Assembly (NCBI GenBank): GCA_028641055.1
Contig: CM054062.1
Span: 179,634,726-179,698,725 of the forward strand
Direction: 5' to 3'
Source: Alopecurus myosuroides
Lineage: Eukaryota; Streptophyta; Magnoliopsida; Poales; Poaceae
DNA: 64,000 nucleotides
Shown here: positions 22,908 through 33,214 of the stretch, in pieces
Position numbering within the stretch: the first letter of the stretch is position 1
Layout of the letters: every line of letters starts with the position of its first letter
The notes under the pieces: model-generated
Database searches by the model: none
The model's input: the letters and a program-made list of their open reading frames with translations, nothing else
Told to the model about the DNA's origin: nothing
Made by a program: the position numbers and the translations under genes

Positions 22908-23606
22908 GGAAGCGAGAAGATTGGTGGGAGATTGGAGTTTGGATTGGATGAGTTTCTCTCGGTTTCTTTCCGGCGGCGGCGTAGCAAGCGGTTGCGTAGG
23001 CAGAGCGCTCGGTGGCGGCGGAGAAACGAAGAGGCAGGGGATTGAAGTGAGCAGGAAAGAAAAGAAGAGGGAATCGAGGGGGTATTTATCTCTCCCCTCG
23101 AGTTGCCATTACCAGCGGAGTTAGTGGGATCAATCCTGCAGAGAGATCGTGCGACGTGGGAAGCGAACCGGTTAGAAACGCACACAGCGCATATTGCACG
23201 CGTAACGGGCGCAGTTAATCCCACGTCGAGATCGTGGGCGATTTACTGCGGTTGAAGTGACATAACATGCTGGAGGGCCCTGTTCGCAGTTACTGGCGCG
23301 TGGCCTGCAGTATCCCAGGCACCGAGGCGTCGGAGTGACAGGGGTGTGACACGTGCCCCGTCGCGACACGCAGAGGTGGATTCGCACTATGTGGGCAGGA
23401 TTGTGTTTCGAAGATTTCGCTAAGTCTTTTTACTCGGCGTCAGAGAATAGAAACAGTGCTACTCGGAGAAGAAGAGATTCAAGCCAAAGATAAGGGCGGC
23501 TCGGAGGTGCTACTCGGCATCTTACAGTTCAAAGACAAGATTTGTTTTTTAAGCTGGAAGGGCCCAGTGAACAAGTTCGCAGGACTCTACCAGTTTCGGG
23601 GACTAA
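22908..23606. other. Region between antisense ORF and 3' LTR of element 2
   Basis: It contains the 5' upstream region of the antisense ORF, with a TATA-like motif at 23081-23090 (minus strand). On the plus strand it ends with the PPT-like TTTCGGGGACTAA at 23594-23606, directly before the 3' LTR. There is no other recognisable content. Confidence 0.6.
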
Positions 23607-24361
23607 TGTCGGGGGGTTACCCCCGAGTAGGGGTAAGGCAAGTGCTAAAAGCAAGATCAGAAGAGCAGTTTTGACCAAGTTGGCTGGCTACCCGGTACCC
23701 GCTACCCGGTGGACAGCTATTCGGCCGTACCTACCAATGGCCAGGAGGAAGAATCAAGGAAGTTGTATTCTTCTGAGTAGAGGAAGTGGTCCGGGTAGGG
23801 GGATTGGATTCCTACTCGGACCAGAAGTCAATGGAGCCGTTCTGACACAGGATCCCGCGTATCCTGTGTCTGTACGACGTGCGGTTCAACTTACGGGGTG
23901 CGTGATTATCCGCACCACGGCGTGGCTACAGTGCGGTAGGCGTCTGTCTAGTCCTGTCACTGACAGAGGGGACAAGACAAGGCTAGGGGCCTACCCTATC
24001 TCACTGACAAGGGTGGACATGTCCCATCTCCGAACGGCGCAACGACTTACGGGGCGAGTGTCAGCGGAAACCCGGAGGCGTGCGCGGTTCTGCAGGGCTC
24101 CTGTCACATCCCGTTGTACTTTATACTTGTTTTCTATTCGGCTGGGCACCAGTATATAAGGTGCCCTGCCTCCTCCTGTGCGAGGGTCGACTCACTCATT
24201 GGGAAAACTTAGGGAGAACTAGAAAGAGCAAGAGTGGCTACTCGGCTGAAGGCCTGATTGTACTGTGGCTACTCGGTAACACACATATAAAGAGAGAGGC
24301 AGGAGTAGGGGTGTTACCTCCACCCGAGGGCCCTGAACCTGGGTAAGATCTTGGTGTTTGC
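23607..24361 (+). repeat. 3' LTR of Tat-like element 2, 3'-truncated
   Basis: It matches 13586-14340 base for base with 13 substitutions (nine transitions, four transversions) and no indel by eye. It then stops abruptly at 24361 where RT sequence of host element 1 begins. The terminal 118 bp present in the 5' LTR (14341-14458) are missing. Confidence 0.9.
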
Positions 24362-25870
24362 TTTCTTGATGGTTATTCTATGTTTTCTCAAATTGCTGTT
24401 AGGAAACAAGATCAAGAAAAAACAACTTTTACTTGTCCGTATGGAACTTATGCTTATAGGCATATGCCTTTTGGCTTGTGTAATGCTCCTACTACGTTTC
24501 AAAGATGCATGTGTGCTATTTTTCATGTTTTTGTGAACAAATTGTGGAAGTATTCATGGACGATTTCTCCGTCTATGGGACTTCTTTTGATATCTGCTTG
24601 CACAATCTTGGTAAAGTTTTGCAGAGGTGTGAGGAAACTAATCTTATTCTTAATTGGGATAAATGCCACTTTATGGTTAATGAAGGAATTGTTATTGGAC
24701 ATAAAATTTCTGAAAGAGGTATTGAAGTTACAGAGCTAAAGTGGAAGCAATTGAGAAAATTCCATGTCCCAGGGATGTTAAAGGTATTCATAGTGTTCTG
24801 GGTCATGCTGGTTTCTATAGGAGGGTTATTAAAGATTTCTCTAAAATATCAAAGCCTCTTACTAATCTTCTCCAAAAAGATGCACCCTTTGTTTTTGATG
24901 ATGATTGCAAGGAAGCTTTTAAAAATCTAAAGAAGGCTTTAACTACTGCTTCTATTGTTCAACCACTTGATTGGAATTTTCCCTTTGAAATTATGTGTGA
25001 TGGTAGTGATTTTGCTGTAGGTGTTGTTCTTGGACATCGAATAGATAAGAAGTTGAATGTTATTTATTATGCTAGTAAGACGCTTGATGCTGCTCAAAAG
25101 AATTATGCTACCACTGAAAAAGAGTTCCTAGCTGTAGTTTTTTTCCTGTGATAAGTTTAGACCTTATATAGTTGATTCAAAAGTTACTATTCACATTGAT
25201 CATGCTGCTATTTAATACCTTTTGGAAAAGAAAGATTCTAAGCCTAGGTTTATTAGATGGGTGCTGCTTTTACAAGAGTTTGATTTGCATATTGTGGATA
25301 GGAAGGGTGTTGAAAATCCCGTTGCTGATAATTTTTATAGATTGGAAAACATTGCTTATGACCCTATTCCTGTTAATGATAGTTTTCCAAATGAACAGCT
25401 GGCTGCAGTAAAAGTAAACTCGTGAGATAGTCCTTGGTATGTAGATTATGCTAACTTTATTGTTTCCAAGTATTTGCCTCCAACTTTTACAGCTCAGCAA
25501 AGAAGGACATTTTTTTATGATTTGAGGCATTATTTTTGGGATGACCCATGGTAGTGCTTATGGAGGACACCGCGCTGGAGATAGAACCGCATAGAAGATT
25601 CTACAATCAGGTTTCTATTGGCCTACTCTCTTTAAAGATGCACGAAAGTTTATTTTATCTTGTGATGAATGTCAAAGAGTTGGTAATATTTCTAGACGTA
25701 ATGAAATGCCTATGAATTATCCTCTTGTAATTAAACCTTTTGATTGTTGGGGTTTTGACTTTCTCGGTCCGTTTCCTCATTCGAATGGTTATACTCATAT
25801 ACTTGTTGCTCCTGATTATTTTACTAAATGGGTAGTAGCTATACCTACAAAGAGTGTTGATGGTGAAACC
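24362..25870 (+). pseudogene. RT, RNase H and integrase start of Athila-like element 1 (continuation)
   Basis: RT resumes in mid-domain at FLDGYSMFSQIAV (near the first catalytic Asp). It continues with YRHMPFGLCNAPTTFQRCM, then after a frame shift EVFMDDFSVYGTSFD (MDD box), RNase H (FEIMCDGSDFAVGVVLG, NVIYYASKTLDAAQKNY) and the integrase zinc region and core start (FILSCDECQRVGNI, PFDCWGFDFLGPFPHSN). Frame shifts near 24560 and 24740 and several stops after 25150 mark decay. The N-terminal RT part (fingers, about 100 codons in related elements) is absent between 13585 and 24362. The integrase is cut at 25870 by the next element and its end and 3' LTR are not found. Confidence 0.85.
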
Positions 25871-27460
25871 TGATGGTGCAGGTCTTGCACTCGTTGGGAG
25901 ACCCCAAGAGGAAGGTATGATGAGCACAACAATAGTTTTCCCTTAGTAAGAAACCAAGGTTTAATCGAACAGTAAGAGTAAGGATTAACTTCAGAAGGTT
26001 GAAGCAGCTGAGATGGCAGAGCGCACTACCGGTTCAAAAGCAACGTGGAACCTACACAACACAATCGAATCACTTTGCCCCAACGAAGCAGTGAGGTGAT
26101 CAATCTCACCGGTTTTTCTGAACACAAAAGGATAAACGTATGGTGTGGAAAATCGTAGGAAAACACTATGAAAGCAGTAGCAGCAGTATGAAAGCAGTAT
26201 GTGTTTTATCAGTATGAGTAAAAAGGACCGGGGTCCACAGTTCACTAGTGGTGTCTCTCTGTGAAAGATAAATAACATGTGTGGTGAACAAATTATAGCT
26301 CGGCAATTGACAGAAATGAAGGCTGCACCGTAGTGCATATGCAAGACATAAATATTACTATGTGATTCATGCGGGCATTATAAGAAAATACATAGTCCGT
26401 TATCAATCTGCATCTATGACTAATAATCCACCCTTCGAATATCATCCGAACAAACGTTGGGTATTAAGTTGCACGCAACAGATAATCGCAGTAAGCAAAG
26501 TGTGTAATGTAAACAATAACATCATCCTTAGACAAAGCATTGTTGTTTTCTCCCTAATGGCAACAACACATCCTCCATCCTTCACGTTTCTGTCATTCGA
26601 GCACAGATGAAAAGGAGTCATGAACCCACTATCGAGCATAAATACTCCCTCTTGGAGTTACTAGCATCTACTTGGCCAGAGCATCTAGTAATAACGGAGA
26701 GCATGCATGATCACAAATAACATAAGCATGAAGATAACATCATAGATTGATAATCAGAAGACAAAAAATTCAACATTCATCAGATCCCAACAAACACAAC
26801 ATGTAGCATTACATAAAGATGATCTTGATCATGTTAGACAGCTCACAAGATCTAAACATGAGGTACAAAGTGGAGAGAACAACTATCTAGCTACTGCTAT
26901 GGAACCATAGTCCAGGGATGAACTACTCACGCATCACTTTGGAGGAGGGCATGGTGGTGTAGACCCCTCCGGTGATGATTTCCCCCTCCGGCAGGGTCCC
27001 CGGGAGAGCTCCAGAACCCTCCCGATCTCGGGATGACGGTGATGGCGGCCTCGGGTGTTTCTCGGAAAAAGGTGGGATCCTCCTAGGGTTTTGTCTCGGG
27101 GGGATTAAATAGGCGAAAGGGCAAAGGCAGTGGAGGCCTGGGGGCCCCACACCACCCCCGACGCGGCCAAGGGGGGTGCGCCATCCTATGGTGTGGACTA
27201 TGGGTCTCTTCGGGACTCCGTGGAACCTTCGGGAATTCTAAGACTTCCAGGCTTCGAATTTTCCAATTCCGAGAATATTTCCAGAACAGTTTTCTGAAAC
27301 TAAAAACAACAGAAAAAATGGAACTGGCTCTGTGGCATCTTGTCAATAGGTTTGTCCGGAAAATCGATAAAAATGACATAAAGTGTATATCAAACATGTG
27401 GGAAACAATAAGAAAACAACATGGAACATCAGAAAATAAGGATACATTTATGACGTATCA
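25871..27460 (-). repeat. 3' LTR of element 3
   Basis: This 1590-bp copy on the minus strand ends CTGCACCATCA at 25871 and starts TGATACGTCATAAATG at 27460. It has a TATA-like CTATTTAATCC on the minus strand at about 27104-27114. It is homologous to 31611-33214, with many small differences including indels. Confidence 0.85.
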
Positions 27461-30230
27461 ACATCCCCAAGCTTAGTTCCTACTCGTCCTCGAGTAGGTA
27501 AACGATAAAAACACAATAATTTCTGAGGTGACATGCTACCAACATAAACTTGATCATCAATATTGTAAAAGCATAAGTAAGCTGAGATCATAGAACTTAA
27601 ACACAAGCATGATAAATAGAACTTTAATAATAAAGCATAGTAATAACTTTGCATCATGAGAAGTAACTCAAATAAAAGATCATGAATAACAATGCAAAGA
27701 AAGATATATGTTTGTTTCAAGTATGGAAAGAACATGTCAAAGTGATATTTCGCTAGTCCTTAAGAGTGGGGCAAAACATAAATGCCACGACACCTTCAAA
27801 GTTCATGAGGAAGACTAGAACAAATAATTAGAGAACAAGCAATAACACATCATGAATCAATTAATAATGTTTCTGGGACAAATGCACATAAAACTCAAAA
27901 TGGAAAAAATGCTCTCTCAACTGTGCATAAAGTTAGAAGATGGAGACTCAACATAAAAGTAAAAGAAAGGCCCTTCATAGAGGGAAGCAAGGACCACTCA
28001 TGTTCTAGATCTTTTTACTTGACACTCCTCCCAACCATCTTTCACAAACCATGGCTAACCGAATCCTCGGGTGCCTGCCAAAAATCACATATTGTGGAGG
28101 AGTGTATATATTTTAAGAGAGGTGTATGCTTATGTCAACGAATGGTAAACAGAAAGTAAAGTACGTCACAAGCCAACTAGACTTCACAAGAGCGGCTCCC
28201 ATAGAAGGACACATCTGGGTAGAAGGTCATCCCTCTTTCTCTTTTGTTTACACAAATATGCTTTGACTGATAAATCAGGGGCAAAAATAGTGAAGAGAAT
28301 TTGTGTTATTAATTTGGGGCTGGGCACCCCGCTGCCAGCTCTTCTATCATTGGATAAGCGGATGAAGCCACTAGTCTAGGGTGTGATAGTACAATCAACA
28401 AGTGAGATAAAGATTCTCTATTTACGTCCTCATGAGCTAAAACAGGAGCGCAAAACAGGAGTAATTTTGAAAGTTTTAAAGGTAACACATGAGCAATTTA
28501 CTTTGGAGTGGAAGTTAAATACCACATGTAGTAGGTATGGTGGACACAATGGGAAAACTTGGTTTTTGGGATTTGTATGCACGAGTAGAGCTCATACTCA
28601 GTACAGGTGGAGGCTAGCAAAAGACTAGGAGCGACAAATCAAGAGAGCATAAGAGCCATAATGATGCATAGCGACATAAACATCATTAATCAAAGCATAA
28701 GTGGTACCACAAGTTCAAAAACTAAATGATCATAGAGGCTATATGTGACTGGTTCATAGTCATAAACATGGTGTGAGCATGCGCCAAGTCAACCAAATAA
28801 AACATTCAAATGAGAACACCACAAATTTATGCTTGAATATGACAAGAACATCTCATGATTCTTTCAATGGCACATTAAACACTCTCAGTTATTCGAGGAT
28901 AATCATGCTACTCAATAACCACACGTCTTTAAAACTAAAATAACATGTAGCATGATATGAAAAAGTCTAGCCACAGTCTATACAAACTTCTACTTGCACC
29001 GTTAAAAATTCTACCTCAAGCAGCAGTTTCTTTTCCCAACAAGCACCATACAAAACATGCTTTAAAAAAAACTCTCTAAATGCTACAGCAAGCAAAAATG
29101 ATAGGACTCACATATCTCTACTAAAACTAATAGATCTGAATAAGATATGCAATGAAAACGAGAGCTAAATAGGAATTTTTGCAGCAACTAGAAGAAAACT
29201 AAGAATACTAGCATAGCAAGTTTTCAAACGAAAACGCGGAGTGTGTATCTCTCCCAAACAAATAATGCTAGGATCCATATATATTATTTCAGCAAGGAAA
29301 ACAAAAGAAAACAAAGGTAAAAAAAGAAAACAAAAGGAAAACAAACAGACGCTCCAAGTAAACTTCATATGATGTGACCGAATAAAAATATAGTTTCACG
29401 AGAAGTGACCTGATAGATAGTTGATGAAGAAGGGGATGCCTTGGGCATCCTCAAGCTTATATGCTTGAGTATTCTAAAAATATGCTTGGATGAACCATAG
29501 GGGCATCCGTTGACCTTGCACTCTTCTTGATCACATATATCACCTCTTCTCTTGACCCTTGAAAACTTCCTTCACACCACACTCAAACAGTAATTCACAT
29601 TAGAGGGTTAGTGCAACAATTAAAATCCAATACTTTTAAACATTATCTACAGCCACTGATGTTTTGTGAAGCAAAGAAATCCACTTGACATCGCAAAAGA
29701 GCAAATGCAAGAAAAATGACAGAATCTGTCAAAACATGAACTGTCTATAAAGAGGAATTTTTTCAAGGCACTTACGTTGCTCAGATCGAAAAACTTTAAA
29801 AACAAAAAAGTTTTGGAATTAGCTGAGGAATAAGCACAATTTTTTTATATCATTCTGATCTTCCAGGATATTATACAATTTTTTACGGTGGACAGCGGAA
29901 ATCTGTTTTCTGCGCAGGAATCCGAAAACCAACTCCAACTCTCGTCAGAAACCTTACTTGGCACTACTAAAACATGAAAAGAAAGATACAAAGAAGTTGC
30001 TACAGAAGTATACAACCACTTGACTCAAAGAAAACAGATAAAAACAAAGCAAACATAAAACCATGGGTTATCTCCCAAGAAGTGCTTTTCTTTAACGCCT
30101 TTTAGCTAGGCCCAAAAAAGTGGAATCAAGTATTTTCAAGTGAAGAAGATGCCCACATAAGAAATATGAATTAAAAAAAGAGCATCAAGAAGAAAGTATA
30201 AAACAAATTTAAGTCTAACCTACTTCCTAT
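27461..30230 (-). other. Non-coding internal region of element 3
   Basis: This AT-rich 2.8-kb stretch has no conserved ORF. Its first kilobase is homologous, in the opposite orientation, to 33215-34239 in element 4, and the block 27461-29500 is homologous to 2321-4290 of the 751-7424 element. I see no embedded insertion. Confidence 0.7.
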
Positions 30231-30294
30231 GCATAGGAATCTTGTAAAGAAATAAATTGAAGAAGCTCAAACTAGAGATCATGGGAAGATAGAA

Positions 30295-31445
30295 TTAGAG
30301 CAATTTCAAAACTTTCAACACAAAGAGAGGTGTTTTAGCAACATGAAAATTCCGACAACCATATTTTCGTCTCTCATAAGAATTTTCAGTAGCATCATGA
30401 ACAAACTCAATAACATTATTACAACATAAACAGAGATCAAAATTCATATCAAGCTCAAAAATAGTGGGTTCAAAATTAAAAATAAAGACCTCTTCTTTCC
30501 CACTTTTAGCAATATCAAAACGAGATAATTGATCACTCAGAAAAGGTATAGGACATATTATAGCAATCCTATTTTCAGTATCATTATAATTTATAACATC
30601 AAGTAACATTGGACCATCATCAAGAGAATTATCATAAGATTTATCCAAGTAGCATGGATTATCATAAATAACTGTAGCAATATCATTCTCACAAGTTTCG
30701 GTCATAGTAGTATCAAGACCACACGTATAACAAGTATCAATTTCATCAAAAAGGGATATTTCAAAAGAAGATCATCACTTTGATCAAATAATGTATGAGT
30801 TAAAGAGTTACTCTCATTGGGAGGTAGACATGGGTAGCTCCATTCTTCCTCCTCTTGATCATCACTCTCCTCCTCTTTTTCATCCAATGAGCTTCTAGAT
30901 TAAACAATTTCTTCTTCCATAGGCTCCTGCAAGGCATTAGTCTCTTCCTTAGGTTGACAGAATTTATTAAGATATTCCATTATGTAGTAATTACATTCCT
31001 TGTAATTATCAAATCAATATTAAAGTATAGCATAAATCTCGTATCTATAAGGTGCATCATCAATAGTTTCAAGTAAATAGGCAATTTCGAACGCACCCTT
31101 CCAAGCAATAAATTCTTCAATTTGTTCCACATCATATAATTTAACTTCCCTTAACATAAGAAGATATGGTAACATCATCATTATACTCACATTGAAAAGG
31201 GAGGTGTTTATACCTCCGACAGTAGCAAGATTTATCAAAGCAATAAGTAACATTATAAGTAGAGCAAAAGTTTTAGCATATTCATGCAATTTATTAATTT
31301 GCTCCCATAAGTGTATTCCTTTTTGTGACAAACGGTGTTCCTTATAATATTTTTTTTGTTCATCCGTGAACCCACCTTGCCAATAAGATCTAGTTTCAAA
31401 GATATCAAACATTGATAGCAAGCATGATAAAGCAAAAAATAACAC
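30295..31445 (-). pseudogene. Family-specific gag-like ORF region of element 3
   Basis: Three adjacent minus-strand frames are visible. 31445-31020 includes LWEQINKLHEYAKTF. 30887-30702 has an acidic stretch followed by EWSYPCLPPNESNSLTHTLF. 30705-30295 includes NPCYLDKSYDNSLDDGP and RKYGCRNFHVAKTPLFVLK. The EWSYPCLPPNESNSLTHTLF signature recurs in the first ORF of Triticeae Athila-type elements, downstream of the capsid-like part. Stops between the segments show decay. The role is unknown; I infer a gag-associated structural protein. Confidence 0.55.
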
Positions 31446-31581
31446 CTAGAATACGAACTAATTTTTTTTGTGTGTTTTTGATACAAAGAAGCAAACAAGA
31501 CAAAATAAAATAAACTAAGAAAAACAAAAACAAAGAAAATAGATTGGAAGTGAGAGACTCCTCTTGCAGAAATTCTCTTCC

Positions 31582-31599
31582 TCCCCGGCAACGGCGCTA
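31582..31599 (-). promoter_or_regulatory. Primer-binding site of element 3 (tRNA-Asp type)
   Basis: The plus strand reads TCCCCGGCAACGGCGCTA; its complement differs from the tRNA-Asp PBS only at the second base (TAGCGCC for TGGCGCC). It lies 11 bp inside the LTR at 31611 and fixes the minus orientation. Confidence 0.8.
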
Positions 31600-31610
31600 G
31601 GAAAATAGCT

Positions 31611-33214
31611 TGATGGTGTAGGTCTTGCACTTGTTGGGAGACCCCAAAAAAAAGGTATGATGAGCACAACAACAGTTTTCCCAGAAACCAAGGTTTAATC
31701 GACCAGTAGGAGGAAGGAGTAACTTCAGAAGGTTGAAGCAGCCGAGATGGCAGAGTGCACTACCGGTTCAGAAGCAACATGGAACCTACACAACACAATC
31801 AAATCACTTTGCCCCAACAAAGCTGTGAGGTTGTCAATCTCACCGGTTTTGCTGAAGACAAAGAGGTTAAACGTATGGTGTGGAAAATAGTATGAAAGCA
31901 GTAGCAGCAGTATGAAAGTAGTATGAAAGCAGTATGTGTTTTATCAGTATGAGGAAAAAGGACCGGGGTCCACAGTTCACTAGTGGTGTCTCTCCGTGAA
32001 AGATAAATAACATGTGTGGTGAACAAATTACAGCTGGGCAATTGACAAAAATGAAGGTTGCACTGTAGTGCATATGCAAGACATAAATATTACTATGTGA
32101 TTCATGCGGGCGTTACAACAAAATACATAGACCGTTATCCAACAGCATCTATGACTAATAATCCATCATCCGAATATCATTCGAAGAAACGTTGGGTATT
32201 AAGTTGCAAGCAACAGATAATTGCAGTAAGCAAAGTGTGTAATGTAAACAATAACATCATCCTTAGACAAATAATTGATGTTTTCTCCCTAATGGCAACA
32301 ACACATCCTCCATCCGTCACGTTTCTTTCACTCGCGCACAGATGAAAAGGAGCCATGAACCCACTATCGAGCATAAATACCCCCTCTTGGAGTTACTAGC
32401 ATCTACTTAGCCAGAGAATCTACTAATAACGGAGAGCATGCAAGATCATAAATAACATAATCATTAAGATAACATGATAGATTGATAATCAGAAGACATA
32501 GCATTCAACATTCATCAAATCCCATCAAACAGAACATGTAGCATTACATAAAGATGATCTTGATCATGTTAGGCAGCTCACAAGATCTAAACATAAGGTT
32601 CAAAGTGGAGAGAAAAACCATCTAGATACTGCTATGGACCCGTAGTCTAGGGATGAACTACTCACGCATCACTTCGGAGGAGGGCATGGTGGTGTAGACC
32701 CCTCCGGTGATGATTTTCCCCTCCAGCAGGGTGCCGGGGAGAGCTCCAGAACCCTCGCGGTCTCGGGATGACGGCGACGGCTGCCTCGGGTGTTTCTCGG
32801 GAAAAAGTGGGATCATCCTAGGGTTTTTATCTCGGGGGGATTAAATAGGCGAAAGAGCAAAGGCAGTGGAGGCCTGGGGGCCCCACACCACCTCCCGGCG
32901 CGGCCAAGGGGGGCGCGCCGCCCTATGGTGTGGGCCCCCCTAAGGCCCCCCTCCGGGTCTCTTCGGGACTCCGTGGAACCTTCGGGAATTCTAGGACTTC
33001 CGAGTTTCGAATTTTCCAATTCCGTGAATATTTCCAGAACAACTTTTCTGAAACTAAAAACAACAGAAAACAGGGAACTGGCTCTGTGGCATCTTGTCAA
33101 TAGGTTACTCCGGAAAATCGATAAAAATGACATAAAGTGTATAGCAAACATGTGGGAAACAATAACAAAACAACATGGAACATCAGAAATTAAGGATACA
33201 TTTATGACGTATCA
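31611..33214 (-). repeat. 5' LTR of element 3
   Basis: This 1604-bp LTR is adjacent to the PBS. It carries the GC-rich CACACCA/TGGTGTG inverted repeat at about 32882-32936 and a TATTTAATCC promoter-like motif at about 32839-32848 (minus strand). Its right edge (GACGTATCA) abuts element 4 internal sequence. Confidence 0.85.

Larger units (their letters stand above)
13586..24361 (+). mobile_element. Tat-like Gypsy retrotransposon (element 2), nearly complete, 3' LTR truncated
   Basis: The element has a 5' LTR (13586-14458), PBS, gag, protease, RT, two RNase H domains, integrase, an antisense ORF and a truncated 3' LTR (23607-24361). A second, plant/archaeal-type RNase H between the Gypsy RNase H and integrase, plus an extra ORF before the 3' LTR, are hallmarks of the Tat lineage. 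It lies inside Athila-like element 1. The left flank is TATAC; no matching TSD is found on the right, because the last 118 bp of the 3' LTR and a part of the host element are gone. Over 755 compared LTR bases I count 13 substitutions and no indel, so it is the youngest element here whose LTRs I compared. Confidence 0.9.
25871..33214 (-). mobile_element. Athila-like non-autonomous LTR retrotransposon (element 3)
   Basis: LTRs 25871-27460 and 31611-33214 are direct repeats in minus orientation (TGATACGTCATAAATG start, CACCATCA end on the minus strand). The PBS lies at 31582-31599 and the PPT-like AAGCTTGGGGATGT at about 27461-27474. The internal region (27461-31610) encodes only family-specific short ORFs, with no RT or integrase. 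The flanks do not match: AAACC on the left (Gypsy integrase) and CATAC on the right (internal sequence of element 4). It belongs to the same family as 751-7424, with more similar LTR length and internal order to element 4. Confidence 0.85.
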
